Shown: in pieces, positions 1 through 8,825 of the stretch
Layout: every line of letters starts with the position of its first letter
Position numbering within the stretch: position 1 is the first letter of the stretch
Assembly: GCF_900109055.1 (NCBI RefSeq)
Contig: NZ_FOIV01000002.1
Span: 558,001-622,000 of the forward strand
Direction of reading: 5' to 3'
Length of the DNA: 64,000 nucleotides
Origin: Prevotella sp. khp7
Lineage (GTDB): Bacteria > Bacteroidota > Bacteroidia > Bacteroidales > Bacteroidaceae
Made by a program: the position numbers and the translations under genes
Notes under the pieces: model-generated
Told to the model about the DNA's origin: nothing
Seen by the model: only the letters and a program-made list of their open reading frames with translations
Database searches by the model: none

Positions 1-310
1 CTGCGGCATCGTCTTGCAGAATTACTTCTACAGTAGGAGCTGCCTTTACCGTCTGTGGCTGGTAGCCGATATAGGTGACGGTAATGTTTGCATCTTGATT
101 GGCTTTCAAGACGAAGTTACCATCGAAATCAGTCACGGTAGCGGTCTGAGTGCCGTCAACGCGTACTGTTGCACCGATAATGGGTTCGCCTGTAGCATCT
201 TTCACATGGCCTTTGACATCAATCTGAGCAAAGGCGCCTACCGATAGGAATAGCCCGAATAAAAGGGCAAGCATCCTAAGCGGAAACTGAATGTTTACCT
301 GCTTCATCAT
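1..310 (-). CDS. SusC-like TonB-dependent outer membrane receptor, N-terminal part
   Basis: Runs off the left edge, so only the first 103 residues are present. They show a signal peptide ending near SVGAFAQ, then a carboxypeptidase-regulatory-like beta domain (VKGHVKDATGEPIIGATV, later TDFDGNFVLKAN and YIGYQPQ). This is the usual start of SusC-family receptors, which import glycans or peptides with a SusD lipoprotein. The start is the first of two adjacent ATG codons (308-310); the second would serve equally. It is divergent from a LacI regulator, with a LacI-type operator between, so it probably belongs to a sugar-utilisation locus extending to the left. Substrate cannot be told from this fragment. 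Confidence 0.85.
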   Translation of the reverse strand, partial: MMKQVNIQFPLRMLALLFGLFLSVGAFAQIDVKGHVKDATGEPIIGATVRVDGTQTATVTDFDGNFVLKANQDANITVTYIGYQPQTVKAAPTVEVILQDDAA

Positions 311-413
311 TACTTTTAATTAGAGTTATTTTTGTTATATGTTATATTGTCTTAAGCTTGTTGGGCTTGGTTTTAATTTATCGTAAATTGACGTCTGTCA
401 GTGGTTTATGGTG

Positions 414-421
414 CAAAGTTA
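414..421 (-). promoter_or_regulatory. -7 promoter element of the SusC-like gene
   Basis: On the minus strand this reads TAACTTTG followed by CACC, matching the Bacteroidota -7 consensus TAnnTTTG. No good TTTG element stands 19-21 bp upstream, so the promoter may need an activator. The transcript would have a leader of about 100 bases. Confidence 0.55.
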
Positions 422-476
422 GTTTTTCTTTCAATACGTTGTACTTTTTTTGCTTAAAAAGATGCGAAAGAGCCGC

Positions 477-488
477 GCAAACGTTTGC
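477..488. promoter_or_regulatory. LacI-family operator
   Basis: GCAAACGTTTGC is a perfect 12-bp palindrome with the central CG typical of LacI/GalR operators. It lies about 35 bp upstream of the -33 element of the lacI-type gene and in the shared region with the divergent SusC-like gene, so it could control either or both. Confidence 0.65.
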
Positions 489-521
489 ATACGAGTGTAC
501 TTATTTAAATATATACTAAAA

Positions 522-553
522 TTTGGTTATTATCACGAATTGCACTATCTTTG
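522..553 (+). promoter_or_regulatory. Promoter of the LacI-family gene
   Basis: TTTG (522-525), a 20-bp spacer, then TATCTTTG (546-553): an exact match to the Bacteroidota housekeeping promoter. The -7 box runs into GCAAACGC, which resembles half of the upstream operator, so autoregulation is possible. Confidence 0.8.
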
Positions 554-580
554 CAAACGCATCTTCATAATTAAAAACCA

Positions 581-1606
581 ATGGAAGAAAAGATTCCGAT
601 GACAATGAAGGACATCGCTAAAGAATTCGGAGTTTCTGTAGCGACGGTTTCGCGTGCGTTGAAGGATTCGCCTCGTATCAGTGAAGAGCGGCGGCGAGTT
701 ATTCAGCAATATGCTCGTGAACATAATTTCTATCCTAATGCCATTGGTGAAGCCTTGCGCCATAGTAGGGTGATGCCCCAACGAGTGATAGGTGTCATCG
801 TGCCAGAGTTTACACATTATTATTTTTCTTCAATTCTGACAGGCATTGAAGAATCCGCGGCATTGCGTGGCTATCGCATCATGGTGGCTCTCAGTGGCGA
901 ACAGTATGAACGTGAGGCTTATATTTGTGAGAATTTCCTTCGCTATAAGGTGTGTGGGGTTATTGTTTCTCAGGCCAAGGATACGAAAAACTATGATCAT
1001 TACCAAAGACTGTTGGATGCTGGTATCCCTTTGGTGTTCTACGATCGTATTTGTACAGGTGTTAATGCCAGTCGTGTGGTGGTTGATGACTATATGGGAG
1101 CCTATAATGCTGTGACTCATCTAATAGAAACGGGATGTAAACGTATTGCGTTCTATGGAGGTCCAATGCAGTTGGAGATTTCCAAGAATCGTTTTAATGG
1201 TTACAAGGATGCGCTATTGAAACATGGAATGAAAGTTGACGAGTCAATTATCCGAGTATGTGATAACCGTGGTGAGGCCGAAGTTATGACGCCTGAGATT
1301 CTTGCCATGGATAATCGTCCCGATGGTTTCTTTGCTGTTAATGATGATACGGCCATTGGTGTTCTATATACAGCAAAACATGCAGGTTTCAGGGTACCAG
1401 AGGATATTTCTATTTGCGGATTTACTAATGGGCAACGTGCGGTGGCTTGTGACCCCATGTTAACGACAGTAGAGCAACGAGGACATCGCGTGGGAGAGGA
1501 AGCTGTTGGGATTCTTATGGATAAGGTTGAAGGTCTCTTGCCGTTGGATAAGGTAGAGAAACGTGTTGTTCGTACTCGACTTGTCATCCGCGGTACAACT
1601 CGCTAA
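581..1606 (+). CDS. LacI family transcriptional regulator
   Basis: 341 residues, a normal length for the family. Residues 8-27 (TMKDIAKEFGVSVATVSRAL) form the LacI helix-turn-helix with hinge following, and the remainder is a periplasmic-binding-like sugar sensor domain (GVIVPEFTHYYFS, VVDDYMGAYNAV, PDGFFAVNDDTAIGVL). Translation could start at 581 or at the ATG six codons later; both leave the helix-turn-helix whole. It sits 35 bp upstream of a sugar transporter gene in the same direction and divergent from a SusC-like receptor, so it is likely the local regulator of sugar uptake. The ligand cannot be read from sequence. Confidence 0.93.
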   Translation: MEEKIPMTMKDIAKEFGVSVATVSRALKDSPRISEERRRVIQQYAREHNFYPNAIGEALRHSRVMPQRVIGVIVPEFTHYYFSSILTGIEESAALRGYRIMVALSGEQYEREAYICENFLRYKVCGVIVSQAKDTKNYDHYQRLLDAGIPLVFYDRICTGVNASRVVVDDYMGAYNAVTHLIETGCKRIAFYGGPMQLEISKNRFNGYKDALLKHGMKVDESIIRVCDNRGEAEVMTPEILAMDNRPDGFFAVNDDTAIGVLYTAKHAGFRVPEDISICGFTNGQRAVACDPMLTTVEQRGHRVGEEAVGILMDKVEGLLPLDKVEKRVVRTRLVIRGTTR

Positions 1607-1641
1607 AATCATTGTTAGATAACTAAAAAACTAAATATAAT

Positions 1642-2943
1642 ATGAAAGTTAAACCCGATTTGTCCTTTTGGAAACTGTGGAATCTGAGTTTTGGATTTTT
1701 TGGTGTGCAGATAGCTTATGCTCTGCAAAGTGCGAACATCTCACGTATCTTTGCTACGTTAGGTGCAGACCCTCATAATCTGAGTTATTTCTGGATATTG
1801 CCTCCGTTGATGGGTATTCTTGTACAGCCCATAGTCGGTACTCTGAGCGATAGAACCTGGACACGTTTTGGCCGACGTATACCTTATTTATTTATAGGTG
1901 CTGCTGTCGCTGTATTGGTCATGTGTTTGTTGCCTAATTCCGGCTCTCTTGGCCTGACTATAGGAGCGGCTATGATTTTCGGACTGATTGCCCTGATGTT
2001 TCTTGATACGAGTATCAATATGGCTATGCAGCCTTTTAAAATGCTAGTGGGTGATATGGTTAACGAGAAACAGAAAGCCAAAGCTTATTCAATACAGTCT
2101 TTTCTTTGTAACGCAGGTTCGGTGATGGGCTATGTGTTCCCATTCGTGTTTACATTTATCGGCATTAGCAATGTGGCCGAGAAGGGCGTTGTGCCAGACT
2201 CTGTTATTTGGTCGTTCTATATAGGTGCCGCTATTCTTATCCTTTGTGTCATTTATACGACTTCCAAAGTCAAGGAATGGAATCCGCAGGATTATGCGGA
2301 GTATAATCCGGTTTCTGAAGAGAAAGAAGATAGTGCTAGTTGGATTAGTCTATTGAAGAATGCTCCTTCTACGTTTTGGAAAGTTGGATTGGTGCAGTTC
2401 TTTTCTTGGGCGGCTATGCTGTATATGTGGAATTATACCACAGGTTCTATTGCAGAGGTTGTTTGGAATACGACAGATGCTTCGAGTGAGGCATTCCAAG
2501 AGGCTGGTAACTGGACGGGTATCCTTTTCGCTGTTCAGGCTGTTGGTTCTGTGCTATGGGCTGTGCTTCTGCCTCAGTTCAAGAATACGAAGGTGGCCTA
2601 TTCCGTTAGTCTCGTTATTGGTGCTGTTGGCTTCTGTTTGGTACCTTATATTCACAATCAATACATGCAGTTTATTCCGTTCTTGATGATTGGCTGTGCT
2701 TGGGCTGCTATGCTCGCTATGCCTTTCACTTTTGTGACGAATGCTTTACAAGGATACGGGCATATGGGAGCTTATCTCGGTCTTTTCAATGGAACCATAT
2801 GTATTCCACAGATTGTGGCCGCTCTCTGTGGTGGAGTCCTCCTCTCGCTTGTTGGTCACCACCAGTCTACAATGATGATTGTTGCAGGTATCTGTTTTCT
2901 GATTGCTTCTGCCTGTGTCTTTGTGATTAAGGATAAGAAATAG
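1642..2943 (+). CDS. MFS sugar transporter, GPH/SLC45-like
   Basis: 433 residues with about 12 hydrophobic segments. Residues 70-79 carry D-RTWT-R-FGRR, the loop 2-3 motif of the GPH and SLC45 sugar:cation symporters, and the N-terminus (SFWKLWNLSFGFFGVQIAYAL) is typical of the family's sucrose/maltose branch. It would move a disaccharide or monosaccharide over the inner membrane. It follows the LacI-type gene by 35 bp and is presumably cotranscribed. Its stop lies 4 bp from the stop of the convergent lipoprotein gene. Confidence 0.88.
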   Translation: MKVKPDLSFWKLWNLSFGFFGVQIAYALQSANISRIFATLGADPHNLSYFWILPPLMGILVQPIVGTLSDRTWTRFGRRIPYLFIGAAVAVLVMCLLPNSGSLGLTIGAAMIFGLIALMFLDTSINMAMQPFKMLVGDMVNEKQKAKAYSIQSFLCNAGSVMGYVFPFVFTFIGISNVAEKGVVPDSVIWSFYIGAAILILCVIYTTSKVKEWNPQDYAEYNPVSEEKEDSASWISLLKNAPSTFWKVGLVQFFSWAAMLYMWNYTTGSIAEVVWNTTDASSEAFQEAGNWTGILFAVQAVGSVLWAVLLPQFKNTKVAYSVSLVIGAVGFCLVPYIHNQYMQFIPFLMIGCAWAAMLAMPFTFVTNALQGYGHMGAYLGLFNGTICIPQIVAALCGGVLLSLVGHHQSTMMIVAGICFLIASACVFVIKDKK

Positions 2944-2947
2944 TAAT

Positions 2948-3424
2948 CTACTCTACAATCTTGATGGCCACGGCATGGAGCTGTTGCCAACCAGCGCGAT
3001 CGGTGAGGCGAATCATAAAGTGATAGTCGCCAGGGTCGATATCGGTGGGAATCTGGATATCATGGCGGGCATCGTAAGTGCGCTGACCAGAAGGAATGGA
3101 GAAGTCTCGGTTATAGACCCATGGATTCTTTGGGTCTTTCTGCGCATCCATGGGACATTCGGTGGCGGTGGTGCTGTGGGTATGGTGGTCGAAGTTGTTG
3201 TGAATCTCGATATTGTAAGCACCCAGCTCTTGGTCGTCGGTCATAACATAATGAAAGGGAATAACGTCGCCGCGGTGATACTGCTGGCAGTCAATAGGGT
3301 TGGCGGTAATTCCCTGTTCGCTGATGACGGGCTGCTGCATGTCTTTCTGCTCCTCGTCATCGCTGCCGCTGCACGCACTGAGTGCGCACAGCAGCATGAT
3401 GGAATAGATAGTGTTTCGTTTCAT
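2948..3424 (-). CDS. DUF4625-type lipoprotein
   Basis: 158 residues with a lipoprotein signal peptide (LLCALSAC, lipidated Cys near residue 19). The body resembles the DUF4625 family, a beta-sandwich found in Bacteroidota beside TonB receptors. A cluster of His and Asp (HNNFDHHTHS) suggests metal binding. Last gene of a four-gene run behind a TonB receptor and a second small lipoprotein; 12 bp separate it from the gene before. A role in handing a metal to the receptor is inference. Confidence 0.75.
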   Translation of the reverse strand: MKRNTIYSIMLLCALSACSGSDDEEQKDMQQPVISEQGITANPIDCQQYHRGDVIPFHYVMTDDQELGAYNIEIHNNFDHHTHSTTATECPMDAQKDPKNPWVYNRDFSIPSGQRTYDARHDIQIPTDIDPGDYHFMIRLTDRAGWQQLHAVAIKIVE

Positions 3425-3436
3425 ATCGTGTAATTA

Positions 3437-3856
3437 TTATTCGTCTTCATCTTCCTCCTCAGCCGTGATGTCCTTCTGAGCAGTAACTGATTGTCCTTCG
3501 GCATCTGTGACGGTCATCTTGAGCAGGTCACCCTCCTCGACGTTCTTTCCGTTGATATCGACGTGTACGTGGAAGCCGTCAATATTGAGAACACCTATAT
3601 ATTTGTTATCAGTCACAGGGTATGTGACTTTGGTACTCCCGTCCTTGCCTGTAATGGTGAGCAAGATGGCTGATGTACGACCTTTAGCTATGACGTCGGC
3701 CTGAACGCAGAGGATGTCACCTTCGATGTTTGCTTCATTAAGAGTAATCTGGGGTGCTGGCAACTTGTCGTCATCATCGTTGCTGCATGCGGTGAAACAG
3801 AGAGTGAGTACTGTGAAGAGAGCCATCATAAGGCTCATATTGATAATCTTTTTCAT
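3437..3856 (-). CDS. Small lipoprotein, DUF4625-related
   Basis: 139 residues with a lipobox (LCFTACS) and an acidic tail ending EEEDEDE. The beta-strand pattern and GFHVHVDINGK resemble the DUF4625 lipoprotein encoded just downstream, so the pair may be diverged duplicates. It lies 31 bp after the TonB receptor gene. The acidic tail and the HVH motif would suit metal capture at the outer membrane, but this is inference. Confidence 0.7.
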   Translation of the reverse strand: MKKIINMSLMMALFTVLTLCFTACSNDDDDKLPAPQITLNEANIEGDILCVQADVIAKGRTSAILLTITGKDGSTKVTYPVTDNKYIGVLNIDGFHVHVDINGKNVEEGDLLKMTVTDAEGQSVTAQKDITAEEEDEDE

Positions 3857-3887
3857 TGTTGTATACTTTTATTTAATGGATGAATGT

Positions 3888-6002
3888 TTAGAACTCCAGC
3901 CCCACCATTAGTGAGACATTACGCCCGGGTTCGGGTACGTCAATAAGGCGGTAATAGCTGGTGTGGTCGTAATATCGGCGATTGAGCAGGTTGTCAGCGT
4001 GCAGGGCGATATTGAACTTGCAACCATGTAAGGAAATCTGCTTGCCTGCCGAGAGATTCAGCGTCCAATGACCGTCGGTAGGTTTCTCGGGCGGCACTAT
4101 TTCGTGCTGCGCTCCTACAATGTGGGCGTTCAAGTCCACGAAGGTATTGCCATGCCATTGGAACGAATATTTCACGTCTGCATCCACCGACCATGGTGTA
4201 CTGAAGGGTAGCGTATAGCCTTTCTTCTGTCCCGAGAGTTGCTCGGCATAGAGGTACTCGCCTTTCAGCTCACTCTCCCAGTGGCGGTTGATGACCCATG
4301 TCGCCTGTGCCTCTACACCATAGCGTAGCACACGGGCCTGGGTGTAGTGGTAGAGTTGAAGCCCTTCCACATACTGAGCCGTTGGGTTCAGGTAGATGTA
4401 GTTAGGGAAGTAGTTCACGTAGGGATCCACCTGTAGACATACCACGTCGTTGTCCCAATGGATGCCCATGTCAATCTGGTAGCTCTCCTCAGGGTCAAGA
4501 TCGGCATTGCCACGCTCGTAACGGAAAATGTGATAGTTTACCCCGTCTGCTCCCAATTCCTTGGGGATGGGCACGCGGAAACTCTTACCCACATTGGCTT
4601 TCAGTATCCATTGGCCTACGGCGTAGTTGATACCTGCCGACCAGGTAAGACTCGTGAAACGCCGGTCTATATCGGCTGAGCGCTCCTTATAGACAGAGTC
4701 ACTATTGACTGTCGGCGTGAGGAACCAGTCGTGATAGCTGCTGATATGAGTATTGGCATGGTCAAGTCTGACACCAGCGTTCAGCTTCAGCCGTTCGTTG
4801 ATGGTGTAGCAGTCCATCGCGTAAACACCTATGCTAGCCGTTTCGAAGTCGGGGATGATAAAGCCCCAGCCGCCGCGTCGGTTGTGTTGATACTCACCGT
4901 TCATACCCATGCTTAACTCATGATGCTTGCTCAATTCGAAATGCATGCCGATGTTGGCTGTCAGTGTATTCTTCACGAAGCGGCGTTCCAATGTGCCGTT
5001 GGGCTTTGGCATATAACCATGACTCACGGGTTCGCTTAGTTCTTCGCGATGGTTGTTCTGCCACGCTAGATTTGCTTCCCAACGCAGACGGTCGCCCTGC
5101 CATGAGGTATGGCTAAGCACTTTCAGATGATTTACCCACTGATAGGGCAGGTCCACGTCACGTCGCGAGCTGTCGTAATCGATGTCTGAGAGACGAACCT
5201 CCAGACCATGGGCATTAGCAAAGAAACCGCTCTTTGAATACGAGTCGCTGATGCGTATGTCTGTATGGAAACGGTAGCCTGCATAGCCTATCATCACGCT
5301 GCCGTCGCGCTCGCACCCAGCGGTATTTCGAAGTCGGCGGTCTTTCAGACGAATCCAGTAGCTGTAATACTGAATACTGTCAGTTGGTACACGGTAGTCG
5401 GCATAATCGATGAGTGTAGCACCGGCGCGGAAGAACCAGTTCCCTCGGTGTCCGCCAAACTTCGCCGTCACCCCCAGTTGTTCATTGTTCGAGCGCCCGA
5501 AAAACTGCACGCTGCCGCTTAAGGGCTCTGTGGGCATATGGTTGGTGTAGAGGCTAAGGACGCCGCCGATGGCATCGCTGCCATAGAGTAGTGCTGCCGG
5601 ACCTTTGATGACCTCTGCGCGATCTACCGCAAATTGGTCTATCTCCAGCCCATGGTCGTCGCCCCACTGCTGTCCTTCGTGCTTGATACCGTCCTCACTC
5701 ACTACCATACGATTATAGCCTAGCCCGCGTATTGTTGGCTTCGACTGTCCTGAGCCGATGGCCATCGCCTTTACACCGGGAATGCCTTCCAAAGTCTGCA
5801 TTAGCGAACCCGAGAAATGCTGCTGCAGGTAGTCGTGGCTTACCTGCACTGCCGACTGCGACGAGCGCATCTGATAGTCACGCTGTCGCTGTCCGCTTAC
5901 AGTCACGCCTCTCAGCACCACTGTCGTATCCTCTGGAGCTATCTGGCTCTGATTATCGGCCACGCACACCATCAGTGCCGCAGCCAGAATGGATAATGTC
6001 AT
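3888..6002 (-). CDS. TonB-dependent receptor, probable metal uptake
   Basis: 704 residues. A signal peptide (MTLSILAAALMVCVA) is followed by a plug domain at about residues 45-150 (TLEGIPGVKAMAIGSG, IRGLGYNRMVVSEDGI, VIKGPAALLYGSDAIGGVL) and a 22-strand barrel ending in the usual aromatic C-terminus (VSLMVGLEF). The plug loop HEGQQWGDDHGLEID is His/Asp/Glu-rich and resembles ZnuD-type metal receptors more than SusC. There is no N-terminal carboxypeptidase-like domain. Neighbours are a His/Cys-rich small protein and two lipoproteins with His clusters, which supports metal uptake. Zinc is my first guess, copper or another divalent metal second. Confidence 0.8.
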   Translation of the reverse strand: MTLSILAAALMVCVADNQSQIAPEDTTVVLRGVTVSGQRQRDYQMRSSQSAVQVSHDYLQQHFSGSLMQTLEGIPGVKAMAIGSGQSKPTIRGLGYNRMVVSEDGIKHEGQQWGDDHGLEIDQFAVDRAEVIKGPAALLYGSDAIGGVLSLYTNHMPTEPLSGSVQFFGRSNNEQLGVTAKFGGHRGNWFFRAGATLIDYADYRVPTDSIQYYSYWIRLKDRRLRNTAGCERDGSVMIGYAGYRFHTDIRISDSYSKSGFFANAHGLEVRLSDIDYDSSRRDVDLPYQWVNHLKVLSHTSWQGDRLRWEANLAWQNNHREELSEPVSHGYMPKPNGTLERRFVKNTLTANIGMHFELSKHHELSMGMNGEYQHNRRGGWGFIIPDFETASIGVYAMDCYTINERLKLNAGVRLDHANTHISSYHDWFLTPTVNSDSVYKERSADIDRRFTSLTWSAGINYAVGQWILKANVGKSFRVPIPKELGADGVNYHIFRYERGNADLDPEESYQIDMGIHWDNDVVCLQVDPYVNYFPNYIYLNPTAQYVEGLQLYHYTQARVLRYGVEAQATWVINRHWESELKGEYLYAEQLSGQKKGYTLPFSTPWSVDADVKYSFQWHGNTFVDLNAHIVGAQHEIVPPEKPTDGHWTLNLSAGKQISLHGCKFNIALHADNLLNRRYYDHTSYYRLIDVPEPGRNVSLMVGLEF

Positions 6003-6106
6003 GATTCTGTCTCCATTTCTAGTGTTAATAAGAATCGGCTATGCCGCTTGCCTAAGCAAGAACTACTGCTGGCATCCTTTGTTGGATGTCAGTTTCCCTT
6101 CTGATG

Positions 6107-6460
6107 CTAAATGGAGAAAGCAGGAGGAGCCCGTAGGCCAACGATGCCGCTGTAGGCAACACAGACATGGTGTTGCCGAGCATCGATTCTGACGCTGACC
6201 ACATTATTTAAAATAATAAGACAGACAGCGGCAGTAGCAATAAAAGTGAGGGAAAGAAACTGGCATAATACGCAGTCGTGCGCCCAATGGGACATAGTCG
6301 TCATGTGGCCATGACAGCTATGATGTATGCAATCGGCACACTCAGTCTCAGCCGTTGAGGCACTGCCCTCATGAATATGAAGTGACGAGAAAACTAGCAT
6401 TGGCAGGAAAACCGCCAATAGTATCCACGAGGCAATATGTCGTTTTGTTTTCAAGTTCAC
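6107..6460 (-). CDS. Small His/Cys-rich membrane protein
   Basis: About 117 residues from a GTG start (VNLKTKRHIAS). An ATG 36 bp earlier keeps the frame but lies on the -33 promoter element, so it should not be in the mRNA. There are two hydrophobic segments (ASWILLAVFLPMLVF and SLTFIATAAVCLIIL). Between them is a periplasmic loop rich in metal ligands (HIHEG, CADCIHHSCHGH, HWAHDCVLC). The layout resembles the small DUF2946/DUF6769-like proteins found beside metal-related TonB receptors. First gene of the operon with the receptor and two lipoproteins. It may sense or buffer a metal; function unproven. Confidence 0.65.
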   Translation of the reverse strand: MNLKTKRHIASWILLAVFLPMLVFSSLHIHEGSASTAETECADCIHHSCHGHMTTMSHWAHDCVLCQFLSLTFIATAAVCLIILNNVVSVRIDARQHHVCVAYSGIVGLRAPPAFSI

Positions 6461-6465
6461 GGCTG

Positions 6466-6497
6466 CAAAGGTAGTGCTTTTTTCTTTTTTCACCAAA
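6466..6497 (-). promoter_or_regulatory. Promoter of the metal-uptake operon
   Basis: On the minus strand: TTTG (6497-6494), a 20-bp spacer, TACCTTTG (6473-6466). The expected transcription start is only a few bases before the GTG at 6460, so the first mRNA may be nearly leaderless. Confidence 0.8.
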
Positions 6498-6535
6498 TTC
6501 TCTCTTCAAAATAACATTAAATAGGTATATAACAT

Positions 6536-6564
6536 AAACCCGATGCAATCACTGCATCGGGTTT
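6536..6564 (-). terminator. Terminator of glnN
   Basis: A perfect 12-bp stem (AAACCCGATGCA / TGCATCGGGTTT) with a 5-base loop, 34 bp beyond the glnN stop. The U-run after it is weak, and it may act in both directions. Confidence 0.75.
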
Positions 6565-6597
6565 ACTGCAAGTTTCAAACAACCAAAATGTTGAATA

Positions 6598-8814
6598 CTA
6601 TCGGATGAAGAGTAGTTCGCGATATTTTGGTAATGGCCAGAGACTGTCATCAACGATGAGCTCCAACTTATCTATCTGATAGCGGATTTCATCGAGCTTC
6701 GGCTCAACCTTATCGTGATAGGCGATGGCTTTATCATATTCGCCCTCAATCTTGTTGGCCAGTTTACGAGCATTGACAAGTTCCTCAACACCCTTCTCTA
6801 TGGTGCTGGTACGCTCGGCAATCTCCTCGATAATCTTCAGGTTGCGTGCGTTCAGCTTCTCTGCCTTTTCAACAGAAAAGACTGTTGAGACACTATCAAC
6901 GTTCTTCAGCAGCGCACTCTGATAACGTGTGGCTACAGGGATGATATGGTTCATTGAGAGGTCTCCCAATACGCGAGCCTCAATTTGAATTTTCTTAGTG
7001 TAGGTCTCCCACTTCACCTCGTTGCGGGCCTCGAGCTCTTTCTTGGTCATCACGCCCAGACTCTCAAACATCTCGATGCTCTCCTTGTCAAGGTAACGCT
7101 CAAAGATCTTCGGGCAAGACTTCTCAACATCGAGTCCGCGTTTTTCTGCCTCAGCGACCCACTCGTCGGAGTAACCGTTGCCGTCGAAACGGATAGGCTT
7201 GCAGGCCTTGATATCATCACGCAGCACATCAATGATGGCATGGAAAGTGGCGCTGTGTCCTGTGCCCTCGAGTTTCTTGGTAAGTTCAGGGATGCGGGCA
7301 TCAACGCGTTTCTTGAACGAGATGAGAGCCTCGGCAACAGCAGAGTTAAGTGCAATCATCGCACTGGCGCAGTTGGCCTCAGAACCTACGGCACGGAATT
7401 CGAAACGGTTACCGGTAAAAGCGAAAGGCGATGTGCGGTTACGATCGGTATTGTCAATGAGCAGTTCTGGAATCTCGGGGATGTCCATCTTCATACCCTG
7501 CTTGCCCGCCATGGCGAGGATGTCGTCCTGATCAGCCTTCTCAATATGGTCGAGCAACTCACTTACCTGACGACCCAAGAAAGAAGATATGATGGCAGGA
7601 GGAGCCTCGTTGGCGCCCAGACGATGAGCGTTGGTAGCACTCATGATAGAAGCCTTCAGCAGTCCGTTGTGCTTGTATACACCCATCAGAGTCTCAACGA
7701 TGAAGGTTGCGAAGCGCAAGTTCTGCTCGGGGGTCTTACCTGGTGCGTGAAGAAGAATGCCGTTGTCGGTGCTCAGGCTCCAGTTGTTGTGCTTACCGCT
7801 ACCATTGATACCTGCGAAAGGTTTCTCATGGAGCAGAACACGGAAACCGTGCTTGCGAGCCACTTTCTTCATGACAGACATGAGCAGCATATTGTGGTCA
7901 ACAGCCAAATTAGTCTCTTCGAAGATAGGTGCCAATTCGAACTGGTTAGGTGCAACCTCGTTGTGACGTGTCTTGCAAGGAATACCCAATTCAAGAGCTT
8001 CTATCTCCAACTCACGCATGAAAGCAGCCACGCGCTCGGGGATGGAGCCGAAATAGTGGTCATCCATCTGCTGGTTCTTAGCAGAGTCGTGTCCCATCAG
8101 CGTACGGCCTGTCAGCAGCAGGTCGGGACGGGCAGCGTATAGTCCTTCGTCAACCAGGAAGTATTCCTGTTCCCATCCGAGGTTTGAAGTAACTTTCTTC
8201 ACGCTGGGGTCGAAATAATGGCAAACATCAGTAGCAGCCACGTTAACAGCATGAAGGGCACGGAGCAAAGGTGCTTTATAGTCTAGTGCCTCACCGCTAT
8301 AGGAAATAAATACGGTAGGGATACAAAGAGTGTCTTCGATAATGAATACAGGACTTGTGGGGTCCCATGCAGAATATCCGCGAGCCTCAAAGGTTGAACG
8401 GATACCGCCTGAGGGGAATGAAGAGGCATCAGGCTCCTGCTGAACGAGCAGTTTGCCGGTGAACTCCTCAACCATACCGCCCTTGCCGTCGTGCTCAATG
8501 AATGAGTCGTGCTTCTCGGCGGTGCCTTCAGTCAGAGGTTGGAACCAGTGTGTATAGTGTGTAACGCCGTTTTCGGTGGCCCATTGCTTCATACCTTCAG
8601 CCACGGCGTCGGCAATCTTACGATCCAGACGTGCACCATTGTCCATTACGTCAATCATCTTCTCATAGACGTCCTTGGGCAGGTACTTGTACATCTTCTC
8701 ACGGTTAAAGACCTTGCTTCCGAAGAACTTTGCTGGTCTTTCACTTGGTGTTTTTACGTCGAGTGGCTTTTTCTTGAAAGCCTCACCGACAACCTGAAAT
8801 CTTAATGTTTCCAT
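6598..8814 (-). CDS. glnN: Glutamine synthetase type III
   Basis: 738 residues, the length of the GSIII class (about 700-730) and far longer than GSI. Recognisable stretches are the GSIII N-terminus (RFQVVGEAFKKKPLDVKTP, RPAKFFGSKVFN), SFPSGGIRSTFEARGY, ETNLAVDHNMLLM, KPFAGINGSGKHNNWS and GNRFEFRAVGS. It makes glutamine from glutamate, ammonia and ATP in the cytoplasm. It is third in the run dapF-dapL-glnN (11 bp after dapL), which is read from a promoter with a candidate nitrogen box. With gltBD just upstream the region holds a full GS-GOGAT ammonia route. Confidence 0.97.
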   Translation of the reverse strand: METLRFQVVGEAFKKKPLDVKTPSERPAKFFGSKVFNREKMYKYLPKDVYEKMIDVMDNGARLDRKIADAVAEGMKQWATENGVTHYTHWFQPLTEGTAEKHDSFIEHDGKGGMVEEFTGKLLVQQEPDASSFPSGGIRSTFEARGYSAWDPTSPVFIIEDTLCIPTVFISYSGEALDYKAPLLRALHAVNVAATDVCHYFDPSVKKVTSNLGWEQEYFLVDEGLYAARPDLLLTGRTLMGHDSAKNQQMDDHYFGSIPERVAAFMRELEIEALELGIPCKTRHNEVAPNQFELAPIFEETNLAVDHNMLLMSVMKKVARKHGFRVLLHEKPFAGINGSGKHNNWSLSTDNGILLHAPGKTPEQNLRFATFIVETLMGVYKHNGLLKASIMSATNAHRLGANEAPPAIISSFLGRQVSELLDHIEKADQDDILAMAGKQGMKMDIPEIPELLIDNTDRNRTSPFAFTGNRFEFRAVGSEANCASAMIALNSAVAEALISFKKRVDARIPELTKKLEGTGHSATFHAIIDVLRDDIKACKPIRFDGNGYSDEWVAEAEKRGLDVEKSCPKIFERYLDKESIEMFESLGVMTKKELEARNEVKWETYTKKIQIEARVLGDLSMNHIIPVATRYQSALLKNVDSVSTVFSVEKAEKLNARNLKIIEEIAERTSTIEKGVEELVNARKLANKIEGEYDKAIAYHDKVEPKLDEIRYQIDKLELIVDDSLWPLPKYRELLFIR

Positions 8815-8825
8815 AATGTGTAGTT

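Noticed and set aside
6985..8142. Plus-strand ORF of 385 codons
   Set aside because: Lies wholly antisense to glnN, has no family motifs, and its frame follows from the codon use of glnN.
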